From Lysobacter sp. cf310 (GTDB taxonomy: Bacteria; Pseudomonadota; Gammaproteobacteria; Xanthomonadales; Xanthomonadaceae): 64,000 nucleotides of DNA. The notes beneath the pieces are model-generated. The model searched no databases. It was given only the letters and a program-made list of their open reading frames with translations, and had not been told where the DNA came from. A program made the position numbers and the translations under genes. This document shows, piece by piece, positions 27,201 to 38,751 of this stretch (position 1 is the stretch's first letter; each line of letters starts with the position of its first letter). The DNA is taken from positions 504,044 to 568,043 of the forward strand of contig NZ_FOSS01000001.1 of assembly GCF_900114355.1 (NCBI RefSeq), given 5' to 3'.

Positions 27201-28710
27201 TGGTCTCGCTGCGCAGGCGGATGCTGGCGGCGGCCAAGGCGTCGGTGGCCGGGCATTGGGGAGTCGTGGCCGCCGGGTAGTCGTAACGCGCGATGACCCT
27301 GAGCCAGTCGGCATCGTAGTAGAGGCAGGACAGCAGATCGCCGCGGCGGCGGGCGGAGACGTTCGACTTGGTGTCGTAGACGGTGCCCGCAGCGATGGTC
27401 ATCCCACCCGCCCCCGACTCCACCTGCTGGCTCGGCACCCGCACGCCGAACCGGGTCTGGAACTGGAACTGGGTATTGCCGCCCTGCGGCGTGGTGACGT
27501 TGACGTTGCTGCCGTCGGCGCCGTAGTTGACCACGTAGCGGTCGACACCGCCGGCATGTTCGGTAGTGACGGCGCGGCCGTTGCCGTCGTAGGTGAACGT
27601 AGCGTACGCCACGCCGTTGTGCGCCACTTCGGTCAGGTACCAGCTGTTGACGATCTTGACGTAGCTGTAGGACGTGACCGAGGCGCCCTGGGTGACGCTG
27701 GCCAGCTGGCCGTTGGCGTCGTAGCCGTAGACGATGGCCTGCCCGTCGGGCAGGTCGATGCGGCTGAGCTGGTCGTTGACGCCGTAGGTCATCGTGGACA
27801 CGCGGCCGTTGGCATCGGTGACGGAGGCCACCCGACCGTTGGCATCACGCGCGTAGGACGCCACCACGCGGCCGTCGCGCAGATCGCGCTGGATCAAGCC
27901 CTGAGCGTCGTAGATCTCCTGTGCGTTGCCCGGCTTACGCAGCTCCCAGAAGCTTTGCCCGCCCACCTGATACGGAATGAGCCGGTACTGGCGCAGGTCG
28001 TCCTCGGGCTTCCATTGGCCATTGCCGTCATGGGTGAACGCCAGCGAGCGCCCGTCCGCGCGCATCACCAGCGCCGCCTGGAACTGCGAGGGCCGCGCGT
28101 CGCTCACGACCAACTCGCGCGTCAGATCGGAGAACCACGAGCCGCCATACGGGTTCGGTGAGCCGATGAAGGTGGGGAACGAGTTGTAGCTGCGCGCCAG
28201 GCTCAGTTGCGCGGTCAGCTCATCGCGCGTGCGCTCGATCTTGACGCCGCTGTTGACGGAAATGGGGTTGCCGACATCCGTGGGGCAGTGCTGGCAGGCC
28301 TTGGCGGGCGCCACCACCGACGAGTAGCGCACACAGGTGAACTGGTTCTTCAGGTAGTTGTACCCAACCGGGCACACTTGTTTGAGCGCCACGTAGTTCT
28401 GGTGGAAAACGTTGTATTGCGTCTGCCCAGTCGAGCGATCGGTCACGTCGTAGTAGCACCCTATGCCGGAGGTCGGATGGGTGCCGAATCGGCCATTCGC
28501 ATAGGTGATCGGCGGCTGAGGCGAGTTCCGGGTGATGGAGTCGCCGACCAGTCGACAGGCCACGTTCGCGTTCGCAAAGAGCAAGGTCTTGCCGTCAACA
28601 CCGGCCTGATACATGGTGGTGGACGGCAACGAATGCTCCTGCCCCCAAGCCGGCGCGATCACGCCGAGCAACAACATAGCCAATGCGAACGCTCGCGTTA
28701 CCTGCCCCAT
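24262..28710 (-). CDS. Secreted Rhs/YD-repeat protein with a zinc-metallopeptidase-like C-terminal tip
   Basis: A 1482-residue protein. Residues 1-23 are a Sec signal (AFALAMLLLGVIAPAWG). CPTDVGNPISVNSGVK near residue 145 matches the DUF6531-type start of Rhs proteins. From about residue 290 to 1260 there are dozens of YD repeats (YDANGQLASVT, YDALDRLTQVTD, YDAAGNVDTVTD and others). The core ends with the Rhs hallmark YFESDPIGLWDG (DPIGL at 1317-1321) and FDIYGLA. The 137-residue tip (about 1346-1482) has seven cysteines (CSGCTDC, GYC, AKAC, CFGC) and LLAHEAGHQAQ, an HExxH zinc site at 1454-1458, with Glu1473/1474 as possible third ligand. The tip DNA is AT-richer than the core. Probably a polymorphic toxin cleaving a protein target, with the adjacent lipoprotein as immunity. 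Confidence 0.85.
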   Translation of the reverse strand: MGQVTRAFALAMLLLGVIAPAWGQEHSLPSTTMYQAGVDGKTLLFANANVACRLVGDSITRNSPQPPITYANGRFGTHPTSGIGCYYDVTDRSTGQTQYNVFHQNYVALKQVCPVGYNYLKNQFTCVRYSSVVAPAKACQHCPTDVGNPISVNSGVKIERTRDELTAQLSLARSYNSFPTFIGSPNPYGGSWFSDLTRELVVSDARPSQFQAALVMRADGRSLAFTHDGNGQWKPEDDLRQYRLIPYQVGGQSFWELRKPGNAQEIYDAQGLIQRDLRDGRVVASYARDANGRVASVTDANGRVSTMTYGVNDQLSRIDLPDGQAIVYGYDANGQLASVTQGASVTSYSYVKIVNSWYLTEVAHNGVAYATFTYDGNGRAVTTEHAGGVDRYVVNYGADGSNVNVTTPQGGNTQFQFQTRFGVRVPSQQVESGAGGMTIAAGTVYDTKSNVSARRRGDLLSCLYYDADWLRVIARYDYPAATTPQCPATDALAAASIRLRSETTVWDTALDLPTQRQTYTASGTALAKQDNSYNARGQVLTSTATDPAVPASIRSSTSTYCEQSHITAGTCPLLGLVTSVNGPRTDVTDTTQFTYYASDDATCASAPTTCPHRKGDLWRVTNALGQVTETLAYDGAGRPLSVKDPNGVITDMEYHPRGWLTAQKVRGPNAGSETDDAITRYEYTPTGLVSKITQPDGSYTVFGYDAAHRLTTVTDNAGNQIVYTLDNAGQRTKEDTKDSGGVLLRTLSRVYNQLGQLSTGKDAYNHATGYVYDAAGNVDTVTDALSTVTDNNYDPLGRLLKTLQDTAGINAQTQYQYDALDRLTQVTDPKGLNTQYQYNGLGDLSQLTSPDTGITGYTYDSAGNRKTQTDARNETATYSYDALNRVVGIAYSDTALNVGYTYDTTQAVCQSGETFSAGRLTRMDDGSGNTRYCYDRRGNVVRKVQTTNGQVFTLVYGYTLANQLASVTYPSGMRVDYTHNALGQPSGVTVTQPGQPAQVLLTSVTYYPFGPVAELEYGDGRRLKRTHNQNYQPGVIEDVGPDGLSLGYEFDAVGNLIKLRKGDQSEPPLRAYAYDKLGRLTETRDGTTNALLQGYTYDATGNRTSKTDAGATQTYTYPTTNHRLSQVGATARTYDAVGNTAAIGGTAKEFIYTAANRMGQVKQGGNAVMNYAYNGKGEQTRRYPTSTSTAQTYASYDEAGHTVGVYDHAGNRVQEVIWLGDLPIGVIDTNKLHYIQADHLGTPRNVIDPVAEKSVWAWQLGDEAFGDSAPNQDPDNNGAMFVFDLRFPGQRYDVVSGLNYNYFRDYESVTGRYFESDPIGLWDGPSTYAYVHSTPLHSFDIYGLARYYGFSPPREKEMRAANEEAIQRLRKCSGCTDCGPNGYYSGYCISDMEKELIIAKLHDAEYRYVPRQVFTTDNPPRPVDAIHVNADLVDVYPHMFISAKACSLASLLAHEAGHQAQVRNGHQRIFFMEERCFGCKKW

Positions 28711-28840
28711 TTCCTGCCCTTCTTCACTTTGCTACCGGCGAACGAACGCCACGAGAAGTTCCACGACCCAAACCTGACGCCCCACACAACCGCGTCATGC
28801 CAGCGAACAATATCCTGTCGCCAAGTCAACACTAAGATCG

Positions 28841-28866
28841 AAAAAGCCCCGCCGAAGCGGGGCTTA
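28841..28866 (-). terminator. Rho-independent terminator of murA
   Basis: Read on the minus strand: TAAGCCCCGC, loop TTCG, GCGGGGCTTTTTC. An 8-9 bp GC-rich stem ends in a run of five T, 27 bases after the murA stop. Confidence 0.85.
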
Positions 28867-28892
28867 TAATCCATGCTGAACTACACAACGAA

Positions 28893-30746
<1,854 letters not shown>

Positions 30747-30775
30747 CTAGCTGGGCGTTTGCGACGCCCGGCTAG
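30747..30775. other. Isolated strong hairpin in the ibaG/kdsD divergent gap
   Basis: CTAGCTGGGCGT and ACGCCCGGCTAG pair over 12 bases with one mismatch around TTGCG. It lies in a 477-base gene-free gap (30506-30982), very GC-rich on both sides. No T-run follows, so it is not a typical terminator. I see no other feature in this gap. Confidence 0.45.
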
Positions 30776-30982
30776 ACGGGCATTCAGCGGACGAACCGCA
30801 TAGAATTCACGGATTAGCCTAGCGGAAAGCCCCGCGGTCCGGAATGGCGGCAAGGGAACGGCCCGTCCCACCGACCTGTCGGCCACGCGCGCCGGCGAGC
30901 CAGGTCTGCCGGCGCGCCGCGACCCGCCGGCCCCCTTTCCGACCCGGAGCGCCCCGCCGCCCCGCCCCAGAGCGAAGTCCCG

Positions 30983-31999
30983 ATGACGATCTCCCCCCTC
31001 AGCGCGGCGTCCGCCCCGCACCCGGTCTCCGACGCCGGCCTGGCCGCCAGCGGCCGGCGCGTGTTCGAGATCGAGGGCCAGGCCCTGGCCGCGGTCGCCG
31101 CGCGCATCGACGGCGCCTTCACCGCGGCCTGCCGGCTGATGCTGGAAGCGCGCGGGCGGGTGGTCTGCACCGGCATGGGCAAGTCCGGCCACGTCGCGCG
31201 CAAGATCGCCGCGACCCTGGCCTCCACCGGCACCCCGGCCTTCTACGTGCACCCGGGCGAAGCCGGCCACGGCGACCTGGGCATGATCACCGACGCCGAC
31301 ATCGTGCTGGCGCTGTCCTACTCGGGCGAGAGCGACGAGGTGCTGATGCTGCTGCCGGTGCTCAAGCGCCAGGGCAACAAGCTGATCTCGATGACCGGCC
31401 GCGCCCAGTCGACCATGGCGCGCGAGGCCGACGTGCACCTGGACGTGAGCGTGCCCGCCGAGGCCTGCCCGCTGGCGCTGGCGCCGACCTCCAGCACCAC
31501 CGCCTCGCTGGCGATGGGCGACGCGCTCGCGGTCGCCCTGCTGGAAGCGCGCGGCTTCACCGCCGACGATTTCGCCCGCTCGCATCCGGCCGGCGCGCTA
31601 GGCCGGCGCCTGCTGCTGCACATCACCGACATCATGCACGCCGGCGACGACGTGCCGCGCATCGCGGCCGACGCCAGCGTCAGCGAGGCGCTGGTGGAGA
31701 TGAGCCGCAAGCGCCTGGGCATGACCGCGGTGGTCGACGACGGCGGGCGCCTGCTCGGTCTGTACACCGACGGCGACCTGCGCCGCACCCTCGACGATCC
31801 GGGCGTGGACCTGCGTTCGACCCGCATCGTCGAAGTCATGACCCGCGCGCCCAAGACCATCGGCCCCGAGGCCCTGGCCGTGGAGGCCGCGCAGCTCATG
31901 GAAACCCACAAGATCAGTGGCCTGCTGGTGGTGGACGCTGAACAACGCGTGGTCGGCGCCCTCAATATTCATGACTTGTTGCGCGCTAGAGTGGTTTAA
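30983..31999 (+). CDS. kdsD: Arabinose-5-phosphate isomerase
   Basis: Converts ribulose-5-phosphate to arabinose-5-phosphate, the first step toward Kdo of lipopolysaccharide. The 338-residue protein (E. coli KdsD has 328) has an N-terminal SIS sugar-isomerase domain: VVCTGMGKSGHVARKIAATL, HPGEAGHGDLGMI, VLALSYSGESDEV, and SSTTASLAMGDALAV. Then come two CBS domains (residues about 215-335: HITDIMHAGDDVPRI, VDDGGRLLGLYTDGDLRR, EVMTRAPKTIG, KISGLLVVDAE). It is the first gene of the Kdo/LPS-transport block. Confidence 0.95.
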   Translation: MTISPLSAASAPHPVSDAGLAASGRRVFEIEGQALAAVAARIDGAFTAACRLMLEARGRVVCTGMGKSGHVARKIAATLASTGTPAFYVHPGEAGHGDLGMITDADIVLALSYSGESDEVLMLLPVLKRQGNKLISMTGRAQSTMAREADVHLDVSVPAEACPLALAPTSSTTASLAMGDALAVALLEARGFTADDFARSHPAGALGRRLLLHITDIMHAGDDVPRIAADASVSEALVEMSRKRLGMTAVVDDGGRLLGLYTDGDLRRTLDDPGVDLRSTRIVEVMTRAPKTIGPEALAVEAAQLMETHKISGLLVVDAEQRVVGALNIHDLLRARVV

Positions 32000-32004
32000 A
32001 GGCC

Positions 32005-32097
32005 GAGATTGGGGATTCGAGATTCGGGATTCGAGATCCCGAGCCGAATTCCGGCGCCGCCTCTTCCAATCCCAAATTCCCAATCCCGAATCCCTGC
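32005..32097. repeat. Inverted GGGATTCGGGATT-type repeat between kdsD and kdsC
   Basis: GATTGGGGATTCGAGATTCG and GGGATTCGAGATC are mirrored by CCAATCCCAAATTCCC and AATCCCGAATCCC. The pair fills the whole 102-base gap and ends four bases before the kdsC start. Same family as 30155-30284. Confidence 0.65.
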
Positions 32098-32101
32098 TCT
32101 G

Positions 32102-32650
32102 ATGCCCTACAGCCACCTCAACGACTACCCCGCCGAAATCCGCGAACGCGCCGCCCGGGTCCGGCTGGCCTGTTTCGACGTCGACGGCACCCTGACCGAC
32201 GGCCGCCTGATCTTCGACAGCGAGGGCCGCGAACTCAAAGCCTTCCACGTCCACGACGGCCAGGGCCTGGTGCTGCTGCGCAAGGCCGGGATCGCGGTGG
32301 CGTTCGTGACCGCGCGCGCCAGCACCATCGCCGAGCAGCGCGCGGCCGAACTCGGCCTGGAGGCGCATACCCGCGTCGCCGACAAGCTGGCCTGCGTGCG
32401 CGAGATCGCGCAGCGCCTGGGCCTGGGCCTGGACGAGGTCAGCTTCATGGGCGACGACCTGCCCGATCTGCGCGCGATGGCCCACGTCGGCCTCGCGGTC
32501 GCGCCCGCCAACGCCCATCCCTGGGTGCGCGAGCGCGTGCACTGGCGCACCGGCGCCCAGGGCGGCTGCGGCGCCGGCCGCGAGCTGTGCGACCTGCTGC
32601 TGGCCGCGCAGGGCCACGCCGAGCGCCTGCTCGCGCAGGTGCTGGAATGA
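32102..32650 (+). CDS. kdsC: 3-deoxy-D-manno-octulosonate 8-phosphate phosphatase
   Basis: HAD-family phosphatase that releases Kdo from Kdo-8-phosphate. From the ATG at 32102 it has 182 residues. The motif I sequence LACFDVDGTLTDG (nucleophile and acid/base aspartates), motif II region VAFVTARAS, KLACVREIAQRLG and motif IV MGDDLPDLRAM are all present, without a cap domain, as expected for the tetrameric C0 HAD KdsC. An upstream in-frame start at 32009 would translate the repeat and is rejected. The stop overlaps the lptC start. Confidence 0.95.
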   Translation: MPYSHLNDYPAEIRERAARVRLACFDVDGTLTDGRLIFDSEGRELKAFHVHDGQGLVLLRKAGIAVAFVTARASTIAEQRAAELGLEAHTRVADKLACVREIAQRLGLGLDEVSFMGDDLPDLRAMAHVGLAVAPANAHPWVRERVHWRTGAQGGCGAGRELCDLLLAAQGHAERLLAQVLE

Positions 32651-33213
32651 GCTGGCGCGGCCTGATCACCGCCTTCCTGGTGCTGGGCGCGCTCGCCAGC
32701 GGCTGGGCGCTGTGGTCGCAGCGCAACAAGGACCATGGCGGCGCGGCCGCCGGCGGGCGCTCGGACTACGTGCTCAACGATTTCGAAGTGGTGGTGCTGG
32801 ACAAGCAGGGCAAGGAATCCTTCACCCTGCGCGCGCCCAAGCTGACGCGCGACCCCAACGTCAAGACCATGGACATCGCCACCCCGACCTTCCTGATCCC
32901 GCCCGCCGACGCGGCCGGCGGCGGCGCCTGGGAGGTGCGCTCCAAGGCCGCCTGGGTCAGCGCCAAGGCCGACGAGGTGCGTTTGCGCGGCGCGGTCCAG
33001 GCCGACAGCACCAATGCCGGCGGCAAGCCGATCAGCATCACCTCCGAGGAACTGAACGTGTTCCCCGACACGAACAAGGCGACTTCGGCGGTTCCGGTTA
33101 AGGTGGTTCAGCCGGGGACTATAATGACCGGCTCGGGATTGCAGGCCGATCTCGAAACCAAGAACGTCAACATCCCCAACGTCAAGGTCCGCTATGAAGC
33201 GAAAGCCCGCTAA
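32647..33213 (+). CDS. lptC: LPS export protein LptC
   Basis: Bitopic inner-membrane protein linking the LptBFG extractor to the LptA periplasmic bridge. 188 residues: N-terminal membrane helix (LITAFLVLGALASGWALW), then a beta-jellyroll periplasmic domain with DYVLNDFEVVVLDKQGKESF, KTMDIATPTFLI and TSEELNVFPDTNKATS, the pattern of LptC/LptA-type OstA domains. It overlaps kdsC by four bases and lptA by twenty, so the set is one operon. Confidence 0.92.
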   Translation: MSWRGLITAFLVLGALASGWALWSQRNKDHGGAAAGGRSDYVLNDFEVVVLDKQGKESFTLRAPKLTRDPNVKTMDIATPTFLIPPADAAGGGAWEVRSKAAWVSAKADEVRLRGAVQADSTNAGGKPISITSEELNVFPDTNKATSAVPVKVVQPGTIMTGSGLQADLETKNVNIPNVKVRYEAKAR

Positions 33214-33720
33214 GCCGCAGGTGCTGTGCCTGATCGTCGCCCTGCTGGCGGCCACCGCGGCGCATGCGCGTTCTTCGGACCGCAACCAGCCCATGGATGT
33301 CGGCGCCGACCACAGCAACTGCTCGGTCGCCAGCGACACCGGCCCCTGCGTGCTCACCGGCAACGTCAAGATCGTCCAGGGCACCCTGGTGATCAACGCC
33401 GCCAAGGCCGACATCAAGCGCGCCGACGGCGACATCAGCTACGTGACCCTGACCGGTTCGCAGGTGAACCTGAAGCAGGAGCTCGACGACGGCTCGCCGT
33501 TCAACGGCCGCGCCAACAAAGTCGACTACGACATGCCCAAGGACACCGTGATCCTCACCGGCAACGCCTACGTCGACAAGGCCGGCGACACGATCAAGAG
33601 CGAACGCATCGTCTACAACATGAAGACCGGCCAGATCGAGAGCGGCGGCACCGGCGGCCGCGTGAACCTGCGCCTGCAACCCAAGGGCAAGCCCGCCGCG
33701 CCGGCCAAGGGAGGCCGCTG

Positions 33721-33721
<1 letters not shown>
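33194..33721 (+). CDS. lptA: LPS periplasmic bridge protein LptA
   Basis: Periplasmic protein that polymerises into the beta-jellyroll bridge carrying LPS to the outer membrane. 175 residues: Sec signal ([16 protein letters not shown]), then [34 protein letters not shown] and [21 protein letters not shown]-type strands, each about 15-20 residues, as in the OstA/LptA domain. The two cysteines at SNCSV and GPCVL could form a disulfide. The C-terminal tail is lysine- and proline-rich. It overlaps lptC by 20 bases and lptB by one base (TGATG). Confidence 0.92.
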
Positions 33722-34440
<719 letters not shown>

Positions 34441-34460
34441 CCTTAGCTCGATTGCGCAGG

Positions 34461-34491
34461 GTTCCAGTCGGCGTTTTCGCCTTTGCTGGAA
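34461..34491. other. Nested stem-loop between lptB and rpoN
   Basis: GTTCCAG and CTGGAAC form the outer stem and GGCG/CGCC around TTTT the inner one. It could attenuate read-through from lptB into rpoN, but the T-run is in the loop rather than after the stem. Confidence 0.45.
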
Positions 34492-34537
34492 CGCGCGTGC
34501 GGCCGCCCGCCCTATCAGGTCGCGTTAGACACCGAGC

Positions 34538-35980
<1,443 letters not shown>

Positions 35981-36020
35981 GGCCGGGCTGTGGCCTGGCC
36001 TAGCCCGAAGCCCCCCAGGC

Positions 36021-36705
36021 CGCCCTCATCCGCCCTCATCCGCCCTCCGGGCACCTTCTCCCGCAGGCGGGAGAAGGGAGATCAAGTGCGCCTCCCTTTA
36101 GCCCTTCTCCCGCTGGCGGGAGAGGGAGATCAAGTCCGCCTCGCTTTAGCCCCTCTCCCGCTCGCGGGAGAGGGGTTGGGGTGAGGGCGCGCCGCAGGCG
36201 CAAGCTCTCACCTCACCCGTCGCCCTCATCCGCCCTTCGGGCACCTTCTCCCGCAGGCGGGAGAAGGGAGATCAAGTGCGCCTCGCTTTAGCCCTTCTCC
36301 CGCTGGCGGGAGTAAGGGAGGTCAAGTGCGCCTCGCTTTAGCCCCTCTCCCGCTGGCGGGAGAGGGGTTGGGGTGAGGGCGCGCCGCAGGCGCAAGCTCT
36401 CACCTCACCCGTCGCCCTCATCCGCCCTTCGGGCACCTTCTCCCGCAGGCGGGAGAAGGGAGATCAAGTGCGCCTCGCTTTAGCCCTTCTCCCTCTGGCG
36501 GGAGAGGGAGATCAAGTCCGCCTCGCTTTAGCCCCTCTCCCGCGAGCGGGAAAGGGGTTGGGGTGAGGGTGCGCCGCAGGCCGCAAGCTCCGATCTCACC
36601 CGTCGCCCTCATCCGCCCTCCGGGCACCTTCTCCCGCAGGCGGGAGAAGGGAGATCAAGTGCGCCTCACCTCACCCCTCTCTCGCAGGCGGGAAAAGGAT
36701 CAGCC
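36021..36705. repeat. Tandem array of palindromes, about 190-bp unit, three copies and a partial fourth
   Basis: The 980-base gap between rpoN and hpf is mostly this array. Units begin CGCCCTCATCCGCCC at 36031, 36221, 36413 and 36604 (periods about 190, 192, 191). Each unit holds three imperfect palindromes of the CTTCTCCCGC-AGGCGGGAGAAG kind, spaced by GAGATCAAGTGCGCCTCGC, and ends GGGGTTGGGGTGAGGGCGCG. I count about eleven palindromes. Copies differ by a few substitutions and small indels, e.g. GGGAGTAAGGG in copy 2 and GCGGGAAAGGGG in copy 3. The remaining 36706-36947 shows no gene. Confidence 0.9.
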
Positions 36706-36947
36706 CCAAGACGGACCCTCGCGCGTGGAGCATCGCCGCCGCGCGTGGAACATTTTCGCAGCGCTTTATTAACTTCGTTTTCACCCGCCCACCCGACTTT
36801 GGTCGCAGTTCACACGAAACCCCCATCGGATCAACGCTTTTCACCCCAGCCGCCAGATTTCGTGTCATCCACCCCTTGCGCCCACGCCCCAGCGTGCGAT
36901 GCTGGGTTCGTGGCTCCGGCTACGGAGCCGCATTCCCTGCAACGTGT

Positions 36948-36954
36948 AAGGAGG
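36948..36954 (+). promoter_or_regulatory. Strong ribosome binding site of hpf
   Basis: AAGGAGG with six bases to the ATG at 36961. It fixes the start within a long open frame that runs from 36745. A small hairpin, GGCTCCG/CGGAGCC (36913-36928), lies just upstream. Confidence 0.7.
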
Positions 36955-36960
36955 CCTCCG

Positions 36961-37287
36961 ATGCGTATCGAAACCCACAGCCAGCAGATCGAAGTCACCA
37001 CCGCCCTGCGTGACTACGTCGAAACCAAGCTGGCGCGGCTGCAGCGTCATTACGAACAGCCTTTCGACATTCGCACCCAACTCAGCCTCGACAAGCCCGA
37101 CCATCGCGCCGAAGCGACCGTGAACCTCGCCGGCCGCACCCTGCACTGCGACGCCGCCGCCATCGACATGTACGCGGCCATCGACCTGCTCGCCGACAAG
37201 CTGGACCGCCTGCTGATGAAGCACAAGAGCAAGCTGGTCGACCATCACCGTGGAGAAAGTCTCGCCCGGAACGGCGAATTCGGCTGA
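36961..37287 (+). CDS. hpf: Ribosome hibernation promoting factor (short HPF)
   Basis: Binds the small ribosomal subunit in stationary phase and promotes 100S dimers. 108 residues: RIETHSQQIEVTTALRDYVETKL-type start (quoted as THSQQIEVTTALRDYVE), KLARLQRHYEQPFDIRTQL, then ATVNLAGRTLHCDAAAIDMY and AAIDLLADKLDRLLMKHKSKL, matching the short HPF/YhbH class; no long C-terminal dimerisation domain. The ATG at 36961 follows AAGGAGG. It sits between rpoN and ptsN as in most proteobacteria. Confidence 0.93.
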   Translation: MRIETHSQQIEVTTALRDYVETKLARLQRHYEQPFDIRTQLSLDKPDHRAEATVNLAGRTLHCDAAAIDMYAAIDLLADKLDRLLMKHKSKLVDHHRGESLARNGEFG

Positions 37288-37296
37288 TCGTTCGGG

Positions 37297-37302
37297 GATA
37301 AT
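37297..37302 (+). promoter_or_regulatory. Possible -10 box of ptsN
   Basis: GATAATGCGGCG, 29 bases before the ptsN ATG. It resembles the GATAATGCCCG box before mgtE (43957). Confidence 0.3.
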
Positions 37303-37330
37303 GCGGCGCCTCCCGACGCTGTGTTGAACG

Positions 37331-37804
37331 ATGCCGCTTCATGAACTGCTGAGCGCGCAACGGGTCGCGATCCTGGAGGAATCCGGCGATCGCGACACCG
37401 TTTTGGACGCCGCCGCGCGCCTGCTGGCCGACGGCACGCCGACGGCGATCCGCGCCATCGGCGACAGCCTGCGCGAACGCGAGCGTCTGGCCAGCACCGC
37501 CATCGGCCACGGCGTGGCCATCCCGCACGGGCGCAGCGCCCTGTTCGATGACAGCCGCGGCGCCTTCCTGCGCCTCGAACAACCGGTAGACTTCGGCGCC
37601 GCCGACGGTGAAAAAGTCGATCTGGTGCTCGCCATGACCGTGCCCGAACATTACGTGCAACAGCATCTGCAGCTGCTGGCCGAACTGGCCGAGCGCTTCG
37701 GCGACGCCGATTTCCGCGCCGCCCTGCGCGGCGCGGCCGACGTCGACGAACTCGGCTGGCGCCTGCTCGGCGGCACCGCCCTGCGCAGCGGAGCGCGCGC
37801 ATGA
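37331..37804 (+). CDS. ptsN: Nitrogen regulatory EIIA protein (PtsN)
   Basis: Terminal phospho-acceptor of the nitrogen-type phosphotransferase chain; it regulates potassium uptake, sigma-54-related and stress functions rather than transporting sugar. 157 residues of the PTS EIIA type 2 fold, with the phosphorylated histidine in [14 protein letters not shown] (His66) and [22 protein letters not shown]. It overlaps hprK by four bases, so its level is tied to HPr kinase. Donors HPr and EI are encoded 3-4 kb downstream. Confidence 0.93.
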   Translation: MPLHELLSAQRVAILEESGDRDTVLDAAARLLADGTPTAIRAIGDSLRERERLASTAIGHGVAIPHGRSALFDDSRGAFLRLEQPVDFGAADGEKVDLVLAMTVPEHYVQQHLQLLAELAERFGDADFRAALRGAADVDELGWRLLGGTALRSGARA

Positions 37805-38751
37805 CCACCAGCATCAGCGCCGGCGAGCTGTTCGAGCAGCAGCGCGAACGCCTGGACCTGCGCTGGCTGGCCGGCCAGCGCGGCGACGACCGCGTGGTCG
37901 CGGCGGTGGAAACGGTGGCGCGGCGTCCGTCCCTGGCCGGCTACCTCAACGCGATCTATCCCAACAAGGTGCAGATCCTGGGCAGCGAGGAGCTGGCCTG
38001 GCTGGATGCGCTGGATTCGCGCTTGCGCTGGGAAACCATCGAGAAGATCATCCAGTTCCGCCCGCTGGCGCTGGTGATCAGCAAGAACCAGCCCTGTCCC
38101 GAGGACCTGCGCCAGGCCGCCGAGGAAAGCGGCACCGCGTTGTGGGTCTCGCCGCGCCGCGGCCACGAACTGCTCAACCACCTGCAGTACCACCTCGCGC
38201 GCACGCTGGCGCCGCGCATCACCATGCACGGCGTGTTCATGGAGATCTACTCGATCGGCGTGCTGATCACCGGCGAATCCGGCTCGGGCAAGAGCGAGCT
38301 CGCGCTGGAACTGGTCACGCGCGGCCATCGGCTGGTCGCCGACGACGCGCCCGAGTTCACCCAGATCGCGCCCGACGTGCTCGACGGCACCTGCCCGGAA
38401 ATGCTGCAGGACCTACTGGAAGTGCGCGGCCTGGGCGTGCTCAACATCCGCCAGATGTTCGGCGACACCGCGGTCAAGAACAACAAATACCTGCGCCTGA
38501 TCGTGCACCTGACCAAGCCCATGACCGAGCCGCTGCCTTCGGGCATCGAGCGCCTCACCGGCGACACCGGCCTGCGCCGCGTGCTGGATCTGGACGTACC
38601 GATGATCACCCTGCCGGTGATGCCCGGCCGCAACCTGGCCGTGCTCACCGAGGCCGCGACGCGGCTGCACAGCCTGCGCATGAAGGGGCTGGATCCGGCC
38701 GCGGCCTTCATCGCGCGCCACAGCAATTTCCTCGAGCGCGGCGAATCATGA
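37801..38751 (+). CDS. hprK: HPr kinase/phosphorylase
   Basis: Phosphorylates Ser46 of HPr with ATP and reverses it by phosphorolysis. 316 residues: N-terminal domain with [19 protein letters not shown] and [15 protein letters not shown]; the C-terminal kinase domain has Walker [15 protein letters not shown] at about residue 158, HG before it ([10 protein letters not shown]), and the HprK signature [15 protein letters not shown]. This is the domain set of Gram-positive HprK, but in a Gram-negative PTS-Ntr cluster. HPr in this window does have Ser46. It overlaps ptsN and rapZ. Confidence 0.94.
   Translation: MTTSISAGELFEQQRERLDLRWLAGQRGDDRVVAAVETVARRPSLAGYLNAIYPNKVQILGSEELAWLDALDSRLRWETIEKIIQFRPLALVISKNQPCPEDLRQAAEESGTALWVSPRRGHELLNHLQYHLARTLAPRITMHGVFMEIYSIGVLITGESGSGKSELALELVTRGHRLVADDAPEFTQIAPDVLDGTCPEMLQDLLEVRGLGVLNIRQMFGDTAVKNNKYLRLIVHLTKPMTEPLPSGIERLTGDTGLRRVLDLDVPMITLPVMPGRNLAVLTEAATRLHSLRMKGLDPAAAFIARHSNFLERGES

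Noticed and set aside
26413-28161. Long open frame (582 codons) antisense to the Rhs gene
   Set aside because: It is the mirror of YD-repeat codons; the product is a valine/glycine-rich repeat with no domain, and the Rhs frame has clear motifs throughout.
36021-36705. CRISPR array in the rpoN-hpf gap
   Set aside because: The repeating units are 190 bp composites with internal palindromes and nearly identical spacers, so this is a tandem REP array rather than a CRISPR.
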